A stretch of 57,812 bases of DNA from CAYVFC01 sp964450715 (GCA_964450715.1 CAYVFC010000040.1:1-57812); one strand, 5' to 3'; positions 27,603-36,508 are shown, counted from the stretch's first letter. The notes: generated by a model from the sequence alone, not told the origin. Numbers and translations are program-made.

Positions 27603-28487
27603 ATGGCAATCGATTTCAAAGGAAAGGTCGCAATCGTAACCGGCGCCGGGCTGGGTCTCGGCAAGTCGCACGCTCTGGCTCTGGCCAAGCTCGGCGCGAA
27701 GGTGGTGGTCAATGATCTGGGTGGCGCGCTGGACGGCACCGGCGGATCCAGCGAAGCGGCCAAGAACGTGGTCGAGGAGATCAAGGCCGCGGGCGGCGAG
27801 GCCATCGCCAACGGCGCTTCGGTCGCCGACGAGGCGGGCGCCAAGAGCATCGTCAAGGACGCCGTCGACGCGTTCGGAACCGTTGATATCATCATCTGTA
27901 ACGCGGGCATCCTGCGCGACAAGAGCTTCAAGAAGGTCACCATGGACGACTTCCGCATGGTGGTGAACGTGCACCTGTACGGCACCGTGCTGGTGGTCAA
28001 GGAAGCCTGGCCCATCATGAACGAGAAGGGCTACGGCCGTATCGTGGTGACCACTTCGTCTTCCGGCCTGTACGGCAACTTCGGCCAGACCAATTACGGC
28101 GCGGCCAAGATGGGCGTGATCGGCTTCATGAACTGCCTCAAGCACGAGGGTGCCAAGAAGAACATCCACATCAATGCTCTGGCCCCCACCAGCGCCTCGC
28201 GCATGACCGCTCCGCTCATGCCCCCGGAGGTGCTCGAGAAGCTCAAGCCCGAGGCGGTCACCCCGGCCGTGCTCTACATGGTCAGCGAGCAGGCACCGAC
28301 CGGCATGATCCTGGAAGCGGGCGGCGGATACGTGGCCGCGGTACAGATCATGGAGTCCAAGGGCGTGAGGCTCGGCGCGGACCACACCGTTGACGACGTG
28401 GCCGCCAAGATCGAAGAGATCAAGGATATGAAGGAAGCGACGCCCTTCAACGCCGGTCCCGACGTCGTGATGAAGATACTTTCGTAG
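27603..28487 (+). CDS. Short-chain dehydrogenase, (3R)-hydroxyacyl-CoA dehydrogenase-like
   Basis: 294 residues from ATG 27603 (GGGAG upstream). NAD(P)-binding TGAGLGLG (13-20), the insert VVVNDLGGALDGTGGSS typical of the multifunctional peroxisomal-type (HSD17B4-like) hydroxyacyl-CoA dehydrogenases, CNAG at 99-102, and the catalytic pair Y165/K169 in TNYGAAK. In that family it oxidises (3R)-hydroxyacyl-CoA in fatty-acid breakdown. The C-terminal ~60 residues (GVRLGADHTVDDVAAKIEEI) extend beyond the minimal SDR, as in the family. Genes for an ADP-forming acyl-CoA synthetase lie on both sides, fitting acyl-CoA metabolism. It converges with the alpha-subunit gene across a strong palindrome. Confidence 0.85.
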   Translation: MAIDFKGKVAIVTGAGLGLGKSHALALAKLGAKVVVNDLGGALDGTGGSSEAAKNVVEEIKAAGGEAIANGASVADEAGAKSIVKDAVDAFGTVDIIICNAGILRDKSFKKVTMDDFRMVVNVHLYGTVLVVKEAWPIMNEKGYGRIVVTTSSSGLYGNFGQTNYGAAKMGVIGFMNCLKHEGAKKNIHINALAPTSASRMTAPLMPPEVLEKLKPEAVTPAVLYMVSEQAPTGMILEAGGGYVAAVQIMESKGVRLGADHTVDDVAAKIEEIKDMKEATPFNAGPDVVMKILS

Positions 28488-28505
28488 CCTTTCCCCCGTG
28501 TTTAC

Positions 28506-28565
28506 GTTCCGGTCTAGCTCAGGCCGGCGGAGCTCACGCTCCGCCGGCCTGAGCTAGACCGGAAC
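28506..28565. terminator. Perfect 28-bp-stem palindrome between convergent genes
   Basis: 28506-28533 pairs perfectly with 28538-28565, leaving a 4-nt loop (TCAC). It begins 18 bp after the SDR stop, and the gene on the other side is convergent, so a bidirectional terminator is the simplest reading. There is no T tract, and the arm is much longer than a normal terminator, so it could also be a small inverted-repeat element. The remaining ~365 bp to 28930 show no gene. Confidence 0.6.
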
Positions 28566-28930
28566 CCCAGGGGGGGGTTCCCGGCAATTCATCCTCGCGC
28601 GCCTTATAGATGCGCTTGAGTACGCGTTCGGCCCTCGGTATTTCGTTCGGATAGCCCCGTAGGGGTGCTTGCCCCCTCCCATGGTCGGGCTGCCGCAAGG
28701 GCTAAAGATACGCGCCTGCAAAGGTACTCGGCGACGTCCAGCCTTACCGCGCTGACCGCGTCGAAGCAGCAGCCCGCCCGTCCAATCGATTGCGACTGTA
28801 CTTCTCGGATAACGGCTCGACGCCGGCCGGGAGCGTGGAGGCCGGGGCCGGTCGGCGGGGGTTGGATTGGCCGGCACGTGGTCAAAAACGCGCATCCCCC
28901 TGAACGGTTACCCGCCGTACCCCGCCGCTT

Positions 28931-30298
28931 TCACGCGCGCATGGCCAGCGCGGCCAACACGCGCACGGCCTTGTCTATCTCGTCTACCACTGGAACGCCC
29001 ACCTTCTCGAAACGGCCCTTGACCGTTGCCAGCGAAGCGGGGTCCCCGAGGGTCCAGACCACCATGGGCTTGCCACTCTCTCGCAGCAGAGTTGCGATGC
29101 GCTCGTAGTCGAGGTTCTCCCGGGCGGCGCGGGAGAACACGTGGGCCAATACCGCGTCCACCGCCGGATCGCTCGCCGCCGCTTCTACCGAGGCGGTGAA
29201 CGCCGCTTGGAAGCCGTTCTTCTCGATGGCGGGATAGAGATCGATCGGATTGGCGGGCTCCATCCACTCGGGAAAGACTCCGCCGAGAAGCTTCAGTGAA
29301 CCGGACGATAGCTCCGCCAGGGTCATCTGGCGATCCGCCAGGGCGTCGCTGCTCACCACCCCCGCGCCTCCGGAAAAGGCGATGACCGCCACCCGCGGTC
29401 CGCTCGCCTCGAGCGTCGGGGCGAGCTCCAGCGCACGTGCGATTTCCAACAGCTCGTTCATGCCGGTGGCGCGGATCACCCCGGCCTGGCGCAGCGCTCC
29501 GTCCAGCACCGCGTCGTTCTGCGCCAGGCTGGCCGTGTGGGAGAAGGCGGCCTGCGCGCCCAGCGCGGTTCGACCTGCCTTGAGCACCACGATTGGTTTG
29601 CGGGAGGCCCGGCATAGCTCGAAGAAACGCCGCCCTCGACCTAGGGATTCCAGATACATGGCGATGACGGCCGTCTCCTCGTCCTCGACCAGGTATTCGA
29701 GCAGGTCCACCTCGTCCACGTCCATCTTGTTGCCGATGGAAGCGATCTTGGCCAGCCCGAAGGGGGTGCGGCTCAGGGTGTGGGTGAGAAAGCCGGCGGA
29801 GAGCATGCCGCTCTGCACGACCAGCGAGACGCCGCCCGGTCGGAAGTGGTTCTTCCAGAAATCCGGGATCATGAAGGAGAGTACCTTGGTCTGTCGGACG
29901 TTGATCAGACCCATGCAGTTCGGCCCCCAGAGCCGCATCTCACCCCGCCGGCCGATCTCCAGGCAGCGCTGTTGAAGCTCCTGCCCCCGCTCCCCGCTCT
30001 CGGCAAAGCCGCCCGATTCGATGATCACTCGTCGCACCCCTTTTTCGGCGCACTGCTCCAGAGCGGTCGGTACCCGGGCGGCAGGGATGAAGACCACGGC
30101 TACGTCTGTTGCGGACGGCAGCTCCAGGATGCTCGCGTAACACCGCTTGCCGCCGATCTCTTTCAGGCGTGGGTTGATCGGAAAGAACCTATCGCCGAAG
30201 CAGTCCTCGAGATTGCCGAAAAGGTTGTACCCGGGCCTACCGGGCGTGGACGAGGCGCCGATGAGCGCCACGGTCTCGGGGTCGAAAAAGCGTTTCAT
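28931..30298 (-). CDS. ADP-forming acyl-CoA synthetase, CoA-binding (alpha) subunit
   Basis: 455 residues, the size of a separate ACD alpha subunit. CoA-binding Rossmann domain: FFDPETVALIGASSTPGRPG, FFPINPRLKEIGG, VFIPAARVP. Then succinyl-CoA ligase-like domains: GPNCMGLINV, VVQSGMLSAGFL, and the phospho-His loop AAFSHTASLAQ with H254, which shuttles phosphate in this family; then IAFSGGAGVVSSD. Works with an ATP-grasp subunit; the only candidate in view is at 25265-25939. Substrate range cannot be told from sequence. Divergent from the transpeptidase gene. Confidence 0.85.
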   Translation of the reverse strand: MKRFFDPETVALIGASSTPGRPGYNLFGNLEDCFGDRFFPINPRLKEIGGKRCYASILELPSATDVAVVFIPAARVPTALEQCAEKGVRRVIIESGGFAESGERGQELQQRCLEIGRRGEMRLWGPNCMGLINVRQTKVLSFMIPDFWKNHFRPGGVSLVVQSGMLSAGFLTHTLSRTPFGLAKIASIGNKMDVDEVDLLEYLVEDEETAVIAMYLESLGRGRRFFELCRASRKPIVVLKAGRTALGAQAAFSHTASLAQNDAVLDGALRQAGVIRATGMNELLEIARALELAPTLEASGPRVAVIAFSGGAGVVSSDALADRQMTLAELSSGSLKLLGGVFPEWMEPANPIDLYPAIEKNGFQAAFTASVEAAASDPAVDAVLAHVFSRAARENLDYERIATLLRESGKPMVVWTLGDPASLATVKGRFEKVGVPVVDEIDKAVRVLAALAMRA

Positions 30299-30321
30299 GG
30301 CTGAGGCTTCGGGAAAAACAG

Positions 30322-30344
30322 GGCTGTTCTACCTCCGAACAGCC
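30322..30344. terminator. Hairpin with flanking A and T runs in a divergent promoter region
   Basis: Stem GGCTGTTC / GAACAGCC with 7-nt loop; A-rich before, GTTTTACCGCTTTTTTT after. Shaped like a factor-independent terminator on either strand, but it lies between divergent genes (starts 30298 minus and 30396 plus), where it might instead insulate or attenuate. Confidence 0.4.
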
Positions 30345-30359
30345 GTTTTACCGCTTTTT

Positions 30360-30386
30360 TTGACCAATAGATCGTCGGTCTATAGC
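30360..30386 (+). promoter_or_regulatory. Candidate sigma-70 promoter of transpeptidase gene
   Basis: TTGACC (30360-30365), 15-bp spacer, TATAGC (30381-30386). The ATG at 30396 is only 9 nt beyond the -10 box, with a T run and no Shine-Dalgarno between, so a leaderless mRNA is possible. The spacer is shorter than ideal. Confidence 0.4.
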
Positions 30387-30395
30387 TTTTTTTCC

Positions 30396-31865
30396 ATGGC
30401 CAGTCCCCTCAACCGGGCGCTTCTGCTGTTGGTTTTTCCGGCGGTCCTGGGAGCCGCGTCCGCCATCGCACTGGCCGCTGCCGGCGAGTCGGACGAGCCG
30501 GTCCCCGCTCAGCCGGCTCACGGCGGCACGTCCGAGGCCTCCAAACCGGCCCAGGAGCCGGAGAGTTGCTGCGACAAGCCTTGCTGTGCCGCGTCCCGCG
30601 GCTCGAAGCAGGAGGCCGTTGAGAGGAAAACAGGGGCCGCAGGGGCGCCTGCGCAGTCGCCTCTTCCCGAAGGAGCGAAGGCCGAAGAGACGGGGAAGGA
30701 GCCCGCGCGCGGAAAGTCGGCTTCGGCTCTCTCTACGGAAAAAGGGAAAGGCGAAAAGGATGGGCTACCGGGTCCGGAATCGAGGCCCTCATTACAGGAG
30801 CTGCTTTCGGGCTTCGATCCGCTACGGTACGAGCGGGAGAACGGCCACTTCGTTCACCATTTCGAGCCGCAGGGGACCGCCGTGCTCAGCCTGGTCCCCG
30901 GATTACAGGAGCACGTCGAAGGGATCCTGGACCGTTACCGGGTTCCCTTTGGCTCGGTCGTGGCCCTGGAGCCGTCGACCGGCAAGGTGCTGGCATATGT
31001 AAGCCACTCCAGCGCGGATCCGGAGGCCGGCGACCTGGCGCGGGATCCGGCCCCGCCCTCCGCATCGGTCTTCAAGGTCATCACCTCCGCCGCTCTGCTC
31101 GACGCCGGCGTCGGGCCCGACCGGCGCGTCTGCTACGGCGGCGGTACGCGAAAGCTGGTGGAGGCCGACCTGAACGACGATACGGACCGCGACCGCCACT
31201 GCCTCACGTTGCAGGACGCGCTGGGCTACTCGGCCAATGCGGTCTTCGCCAAGCTGGCCGACCGCCACCTGGACCGACCCACGCTGGAGCGCTACGCGTC
31301 GGCTTTCGGTTTCGGGCACTCGCTTCCCTTTGACGCGCGCACGCAGGCGAGCCGGATGGAGGTGCCGGAGGAGCGCGTCGAGTTCGCGCGCACTGCGGCC
31401 GGTTTCTGGCACATGTACATGTCTCCGCTGCACGGCGCGCTGATCGCGGCCACCATCGCCAACCGGGGCGTGATGCCACGCGCTTACGTGATCGACAGGG
31501 TGGTCGACGCGTCGGGCCGCGAGCTGGTCGCGCGGCAGCCGACGGCGTTCCGCTCGGTGATCCCCAGCTCCACGGCCAGGGTGCTCGGCAAAATGATGAC
31601 CCGCACGGTTACGCACGGGACCAGCCGTCGCGCCTTTTTCGACCAGCAGGGCAGGGCGTTCCTTCCCGGGCTGCAGGTGGCCGGAAAGACCGGGTCGCTG
31701 ACCCAACAGCGGCCTTTCCGCGACTACAGCTGGTGGGTCGGCTTCGCACCGGTCGACAAGCCGACCATCGCCCTGGCGGCTCTGGTGGTGAACTCCCCGC
31801 GCTGGCGCATCAAGGCGAGCTACCTGGCGCGCGAGACGCTGCGTTATCACCTGGTGGTGAAGTAG
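30396..31865 (+). CDS. Penicillin-binding transpeptidase-domain protein with Cys-rich stalk
   Basis: 489 residues from ATG 30396. A hydrophobic N-terminal segment (7-29) serves as signal or anchor. A low-complexity stalk follows (30-130) with a paired-Cys cluster CCDKPCC at 58-64. The transpeptidase domain has S224-x-x-K227 (SASVFK), S279-A-N281 and K431-T-G433 (AGKTGS), so all three catalytic motifs are intact. It would cross-link or trim peptidoglycan in the periplasm and bind beta-lactams. No dimerisation or transglycosylase domain precedes it, so it is smaller than FtsI-type class B PBPs. No Shine-Dalgarno is seen. Confidence 0.85.
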   Translation: MASPLNRALLLLVFPAVLGAASAIALAAAGESDEPVPAQPAHGGTSEASKPAQEPESCCDKPCCAASRGSKQEAVERKTGAAGAPAQSPLPEGAKAEETGKEPARGKSASALSTEKGKGEKDGLPGPESRPSLQELLSGFDPLRYERENGHFVHHFEPQGTAVLSLVPGLQEHVEGILDRYRVPFGSVVALEPSTGKVLAYVSHSSADPEAGDLARDPAPPSASVFKVITSAALLDAGVGPDRRVCYGGGTRKLVEADLNDDTDRDRHCLTLQDALGYSANAVFAKLADRHLDRPTLERYASAFGFGHSLPFDARTQASRMEVPEERVEFARTAAGFWHMYMSPLHGALIAATIANRGVMPRAYVIDRVVDASGRELVARQPTAFRSVIPSSTARVLGKMMTRTVTHGTSRRAFFDQQGRAFLPGLQVAGKTGSLTQQRPFRDYSWWVGFAPVDKPTIALAALVVNSPRWRIKASYLARETLRYHLVVK

Positions 31866-31874
31866 AGGCGGCTG

Positions 31875-31906
31875 AAAGGGTTCCTAGCCTCGAACGCCCC
31901 TTTTTT
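31875..31906 (+). terminator. Factor-independent terminator of the transpeptidase gene
   Basis: AAAGGGTTC (31875-31883) pairs with GAA...CCC (31892-31900), ending in six T. It starts 10 nt after the stop. The sequence 31864-31882, read on the minus strand, is identical over 19 bp to 21341-21359 inside hairpin element copy 1. Confidence 0.5.
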
Positions 31907-31967
31907 ACTGAGTTTCTCTTCTGGCAAAGAGACGAAGTATCGACTCGAATGCCGCCTGTCGCCCTGT

Positions 31968-31995
31968 TATCATTTCGAGCGAAGCGAGAGATGAC
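31968..31995. repeat. REP-like palindrome (TCATTTCGAG...GAGATGA)
   Basis: Imperfect dyad TCATTTCGAGCG / CGAGAGATGA. A related dyad lies at 46650-46686. Both are intergenic; the type is widespread in bacterial genomes. Confidence 0.5.
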
Positions 31996-32129
31996 ACGGC
32001 AGCAGACGAACGTCTTCACGAAATGAATCGCCGAGATCCATTACACGAAGAGAAACCCAGTAAGGAAGGAACCCGCGTGCGGGCCTCCACTTGCCCCCGC
32101 CCCCTGTCGGAAATACCCTGAGGGGCGAG

Positions 32130-32522
32130 ATGGAAGCGAATGTCGAAACCATGGTCAAGTGCCTGGTCGCCGTGGCCTGGATGGACGGCCGTATGTCCGA
32201 CGAGGAGGGGCAGGTCCTCGACGCCCTGATCGATTCCTTCGAGCTCGACGAACGGGACGCCGCCGCGCTGCGCGAGTACGCCAGCACGCCCCGTACCCTG
32301 GACGAGGTGACCAGCGCCGGGCTCTCCCACGAGGAGCGACGCAGCTTGTTGCAGAGGGCCGTGATCCTTACCTACGTGGACGGCCGGCAGACCGACGATG
32401 AGATCCAGGTCGTCCGCGATCTGATCGGCAAGCTCGACCTGACCGAGGACGAGGCCGGGGAGCTGATAGTGGCCGCCGAGGAGCGCGCCGCCCTGATGAT
32501 GGAGAGGCGCCGCCGCAAGTAA
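32130..32522 (+). CDS. TerB-like small acidic helical protein
   Basis: 130 residues from ATG 32130 (GAGGGGCGAG upstream; the frame is open to 32091). The pattern of two repeated helical halves, VAVAWMDGRMSDEEGQVLDAL and TYVDGRQTDDEIQVVRDLI in shortened form (AWMDGRMSDEE; TYVDGRQTDDE), matches the TerB/DUF533 fold, in which the acidic D-G-x-x-(D/E)-E loops may bind metal. Named for tellurite resistance, but family members have varied, mostly unknown roles. No other ter genes are nearby. Cytosolic, with a basic C-terminal tail (MERRRRK). Confidence 0.7.
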   Translation: MEANVETMVKCLVAVAWMDGRMSDEEGQVLDALIDSFELDERDAAALREYASTPRTLDEVTSAGLSHEERRSLLQRAVILTYVDGRQTDDEIQVVRDLIGKLDLTEDEAGELIVAAEERAALMMERRRRK

Positions 32523-32603
32523 CGCCGGTTTCGCCGCGCCGGGGCAGAGGAATCCTCGAAACGGCGTCGACGGCTAGTGCGTGTAATAGGGAGACAGGAA
32601 TAG

Positions 32604-34160
32604 ATGGGAGCAAAGCCCTCCGACTCGCCGGAACCCGGGATCTCCGAGGGGTCCTGGCAAGAACGGCATCTGCTCGGCGCCATCTCCCGCCACTCGCTGG
32701 TCGGCATCGCGGTGCTCGAGGACGGGCGCATTACCTATGTCAACGACGCCGTGCTGAAGATCGTCGGCATCTCGCGCGAGGAGGTCTACACCATGGAGCG
32801 CGGCGGCTTCGCCCAGATGATCCATCCCGAGGACCGCAAGATGACGCTGTCCTATTACGCGAAACGGATGGCGGGGGACCCGGACGTTCCGGAGCAGTAT
32901 GATATCCGTGTCCTGGCCCGGGACGGGAGGGTCAGGTGGGTCTCCAACCGCGCCGAGCGGATCGAGATCGACGGCAAACCGATGCTGGTCTCCTCCATCG
33001 TCGACATCACCGAGCGCAAGGAGGCCGAGGGGGCCCTGCGGACCAGCGAGGCGCGCTACCGGAACCTGTTCGACCTGGCCCCCATCGGCATCGCCATGGT
33101 CTCCATCGACGAGACCATCATCGCCGTCAACGACGCGGTGATGCAGATGATCTCCTGGCCCAGGGAGCGGCTGCTCGGCATGAACCTGGCCGACCTGGAG
33201 GCGATGTTTCCCCGGATCATGGGCCCGGTGCGGCAGGCGTTTGCCGGGGTACGGAACAGCGAAAAGGTCGAGGCGGTTCAGGTCGAGCTGACCGCCAACC
33301 CGGAGCTAAGCGCGTGGCTGGAGATTTTGGTAACTATGCCGGAGGAAGAGGGAACGTCCCGCTACTTCCACGTCATCATCCGGGACGTTACCGCGGTGAA
33401 GTCCGCGGAGCAGGAGAAGCGCGCGCTGGAGATGCAGCTGCGACACCAGCAGAAGCTGGAGGCGATCGGTACCCTGGCGGCTGGTCTGGCCCACGAGATC
33501 AACAACCCGATCGCCGGTATCCTCAACTACGCCCAGATCATCGCCAGGCGCAGCGGCGAAAAGGACTCCGCCCGGGAGTACGCCGACGGCATCATCGCCG
33601 AAAGTTGGCGGGTATCCGAGATCGTCAGGAGCCTGTTGGCCTTTTCTCGGCAGGAGAGGTCGGCTCGGGTCACCAATCGGCTCGACGACGTCGTCGATGC
33701 CACGCTGATGCTGGTCCGCACCCTGCTGAAGAAGGACCGGATCGCCCTGGAGGTCGACATTCCCGAAGACCTGCCGCCGGTCTGCTGCTCGAGCCAGCAG
33801 ATCCAGCAAGTACTGATGAACATCCTGACCAACGCCCGCGACGCGCTGGTCGAGCGCTATCCGGAACAGGACGGGCGCACCGCCATCAGCGTGGTCGGCA
33901 GTGTTTTCGATAGGCAGGGGACGATCTGGACGCGGATCACCGTGCAGGACCGCGGCGTCGGCATCCGTCCCGAGATCGCCGACCGCGTCTTCGAGCCCTT
34001 CTTCACCACCAAGCCTTTTGACACGGGTACCGGGCTGGGGCTCTCGGTCAGCTACGGCATCGTCCGCGAGCACGGCGGGGAGCTCTGGTTCGAGAGCGAC
34101 GAGGAGAAAGGAACCCGCTTTCACCTGGATTTGCCCGCCGATACGTCCGAATCCGTTTGA
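32604..34160 (+). CDS. PAS-PAS sensor histidine kinase
   Basis: 518 residues, soluble. Two PAS domains (about 25-145 and 146-275; the first has VLEDGRITYVNDAVLKIVG, the second VSIDETIIAVNDAVMQMI). HisKA has H297 in LAHEINNPIAG. The HATPase domain has the N box MNILTNARDAL (N410), DRGVGI, and GTGLGLSVSYG. NtrB-type kinases share the HEINNP box. No response regulator is adjacent, so the partner lies elsewhere. The DUF362 gene begins 7 nt after the stop with GGGAGAG in the gap, so the two form an operon. The start ATG 32604 follows GGGAGACAGG. Confidence 0.88.
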   Translation: MGAKPSDSPEPGISEGSWQERHLLGAISRHSLVGIAVLEDGRITYVNDAVLKIVGISREEVYTMERGGFAQMIHPEDRKMTLSYYAKRMAGDPDVPEQYDIRVLARDGRVRWVSNRAERIEIDGKPMLVSSIVDITERKEAEGALRTSEARYRNLFDLAPIGIAMVSIDETIIAVNDAVMQMISWPRERLLGMNLADLEAMFPRIMGPVRQAFAGVRNSEKVEAVQVELTANPELSAWLEILVTMPEEEGTSRYFHVIIRDVTAVKSAEQEKRALEMQLRHQQKLEAIGTLAAGLAHEINNPIAGILNYAQIIARRSGEKDSAREYADGIIAESWRVSEIVRSLLAFSRQERSARVTNRLDDVVDATLMLVRTLLKKDRIALEVDIPEDLPPVCCSSQQIQQVLMNILTNARDALVERYPEQDGRTAISVVGSVFDRQGTIWTRITVQDRGVGIRPEIADRVFEPFFTTKPFDTGTGLGLSVSYGIVREHGGELWFESDEEKGTRFHLDLPADTSESV

Positions 34161-34167
34161 GGGAGAG

Positions 34168-35676
34168 ATGAAGATACCGGAAGAGCCGAAGGTGATCATC
34201 CGTGACTGCGATGCCTATGATCCGCAGCGCATCCGTCAGATCGTGAGGGAGGGGTTACAGGCGCTGGGTCTGAAGCCCATCGGCCGCACCCTGGTCAAGC
34301 CCAACATCGTACAGGCGGGAGAGAAGTTCCCCCACGCGCACACCCGCCCCGAGGTGATCGAGGGCGTGATGCTGGCGCTGCAGGACGAGGACGACGGGCA
34401 GATGAGCGAGCTCGCCCTGGGCGAGAGGGGCGGTATCACCATGCCCACATCGATCCTGTTCGAGCGGGCCGGAATGAACGCCGTGCTCAAGCGGTTGCCG
34501 AGCGTCAAGCGCTACTGCTTCGAGGAGACGCAGCAGAAGGAGATCCGTCTCACCCATCCCGAACGGTTGCGGGACTACGTGTTCACGCCCGAGCCGGTGG
34601 CCAATGCCGATTTTTTCGTCAACGTACCCAAGTTCAAGGCCCACCCCTGGACCACGGTGACCTTTTCTCTGAAGAGCTATATCGGCATCCAGGATGACCG
34701 GCATCGCTTGATCGATCACGACCACCGGCTCCACCAGAAGATCGCCGATCTGCAGCATATCATCCAACCGCAGTTCATCTGCATCGACGCCATCATCGGC
34801 GGAGAGGGGCGGATGCTGACCCCCAACCCGGTGGACCTGAAGCTCCTGATCATGGGCAACAGCCAGGTCGCCTTTGACGCGGTCTGCTGCCGGATCCTGG
34901 GCCTGGACCCGCGGGAGGTGGAGCATATCCGGCTGGCGGAGGATCGCGGCTTCGGCACCACCCGGGCCGACCGTATCGAGATTACGGGCGACGTGTCGCT
35001 GGCGGAGGCGCAGAAGCGGGCCCAGGGTTACGAGGTGGGACTGGTAAGGGTCGAGAAGTGCTTCCAGGGCACGAAAATCACGGCCCACGCCGGCCCGCCT
35101 CCGGAGAGGGAATATACCGATTATTGCTGGGGAGGATGCCCGGGCGCCATCGAGGAAGCCATCGAGATACTGCGTCTATACGATGATAGATGCGACGAGA
35201 AGATGAAAAAGATGCACGTGGTATTCGGCGCCTACCAGGGGCCCATCGACGCCGGACCGGACGAGTGGGTGATCTTCATCGGCGATTGCGCGCGTTGGCG
35301 CGGCGAGATCAACGGGCAGGTCATCGACATCCCGAGCGAGTACAGGGACCGGGAGACCAGGGATCCCTACACCATCAAACACCCGGATATCTACGCCAAG
35401 CTGATATCGGCGCAGTCGCTGATCCGCAAGGCGAGCAAGCGCCGAGGCCACCCTCACCTGTGCCTGCGCGGATGCCCGGTCAGCGTGGCCGAGCAGGTCA
35501 TGGCGCTGTCGGTCGTGGGCGGGGTGAACAACCCCATCTTCTCCAAAGAAGAGAGCGGTCCCTTCACTATTGCCTATGCGGGCTGGCGCCTGCGAACCCT
35601 GGGTCACCGGCTGCTGGGCCAGGCCTATCAGAAATGCGGCCCCTGTCACCGCGGCCAGGCGGCCCCGGAACTGTAA
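34168..35676 (+). CDS. DUF362-domain protein
   Basis: 502 residues from ATG 34168, 7 nt after the kinase stop. DUF362 hallmarks: KPNIVQAGEKFPHAHTRPE, then ADFFVNVPKFKAHPWTTVTFSLKSYIGIQDD, IDAIIGGEGRMLTPNPVDL in pieces, and a late aspartate-rich VIFIGDCARWRG. The family is thought to hold Fe-S clusters or act in redox or cofactor chemistry; function is unproven. The C-terminal third is Cys-rich (CWGGCPG, DDRC, CLRGCP, KCGPC), consistent with metal or cluster binding. Coupling to a PAS kinase suggests a regulated or sensory redox role (inference). Confidence 0.8.
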   Translation: MKIPEEPKVIIRDCDAYDPQRIRQIVREGLQALGLKPIGRTLVKPNIVQAGEKFPHAHTRPEVIEGVMLALQDEDDGQMSELALGERGGITMPTSILFERAGMNAVLKRLPSVKRYCFEETQQKEIRLTHPERLRDYVFTPEPVANADFFVNVPKFKAHPWTTVTFSLKSYIGIQDDRHRLIDHDHRLHQKIADLQHIIQPQFICIDAIIGGEGRMLTPNPVDLKLLIMGNSQVAFDAVCCRILGLDPREVEHIRLAEDRGFGTTRADRIEITGDVSLAEAQKRAQGYEVGLVRVEKCFQGTKITAHAGPPPEREYTDYCWGGCPGAIEEAIEILRLYDDRCDEKMKKMHVVFGAYQGPIDAGPDEWVIFIGDCARWRGEINGQVIDIPSEYRDRETRDPYTIKHPDIYAKLISAQSLIRKASKRRGHPHLCLRGCPVSVAEQVMALSVVGGVNNPIFSKEESGPFTIAYAGWRLRTLGHRLLGQAYQKCGPCHRGQAAPEL

Positions 35677-35686
35677 CGGCAGGGGG

Positions 35687-36508
35687 CTAGTGGGGCTGCC
35701 CGAACGAGCCCTGCTTGATAGCGGTCTGCCGGTACTGCCGCGGGGTCATGCGGAAGCGCTTCTTGAAGGTCTTGTGAAAGTGACCGATGTTGCGGAAGCC
35801 GCAGGCCAGGGCGATGTTGGCGACGTTGTCTTCGGTCTGCGAGAGTAGGCGTGCCGAAGCGTCGGCCCGTACGGCCATGGTGAAGGCGATCGCGCTCATC
35901 CCGGTACAGGCCCGGAAGTTGCGCGAGAACAGCGAGCGGGACATCTGCGCCCGGCGAGCCAGGTCATCGACGTTGATCTCGCGATGCAGGTTGTTCTCGA
36001 TCCATTCGATGCTCCTGGCGATCTTCTGCTCCGCGCTAGAGCTCTCGCTCTCGGTCTGAAATCCCAGGTCGCGGATGTGGTTGACCAGCAGCTGGGTGAG
36101 GATGCTTCCCGCCATGGACTGGCTGTAGGAGTCCTGTTTCTGTAGCTCCGTGTGCAGGCGGTCGGCCAGCTGGAGGTTGTCCCGCACCGCGGCCTCGTCG
36201 TAGCTGTAGGCGGCCGACACGGTGCTCGCCAGGCGCTTGACCAGGGGCTTGAGCGAGTCGTGAAGGTGCTCGTTGCAGGACTGCCAGTCGAAGCAGGCAA
36301 AGGTGGAGACCGCCGGGCTCTGTTGGCTGGCCATGATGCCGTGCGAGACGCCTCCGGGGATAAACAGCGTGCAACCGGTCTTATAGGGATACTCTCGTCC
36401 GGGTATACGCAGCTCGCCGCCTTCCTTCATGCAGACGATGAACTCGTGCAGCTCGTGGTCATGGGTGGGAAGCGGTTCTGTCAAAGTAGCCGTCAGGCCG
36501 ATGATCAT
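35687..36508 (-). CDS. AraC-family regulator with N-terminal cupin
   Basis: 273 residues. The cupin-type ligand domain (1-100) keeps a metal-site pattern H16-x-H18...E22...H56 (THDHELHEF; GGVSHG). The C-terminal double helix-turn-helix occupies ~165-265 (INVDDLARRAQMSRSLFSRNF; NIALACGFRNIGHFHKTFKKRF, both typical AraC). Divergent from the exported redox operon, from which it is separated by 160 bp. Two direct 13-bp repeats 21 bp apart (36526-36559) sit just upstream of its start and look like AraC sites, so autoregulation and control of the divergent operon are both plausible. Confidence 0.88.
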   Translation of the reverse strand: MIIGLTATLTEPLPTHDHELHEFIVCMKEGGELRIPGREYPYKTGCTLFIPGGVSHGIMASQQSPAVSTFACFDWQSCNEHLHDSLKPLVKRLASTVSAAYSYDEAAVRDNLQLADRLHTELQKQDSYSQSMAGSILTQLLVNHIRDLGFQTESESSSAEQKIARSIEWIENNLHREINVDDLARRAQMSRSLFSRNFRACTGMSAIAFTMAVRADASARLLSQTEDNVANIALACGFRNIGHFHKTFKKRFRMTPRQYRQTAIKQGSFGQPH

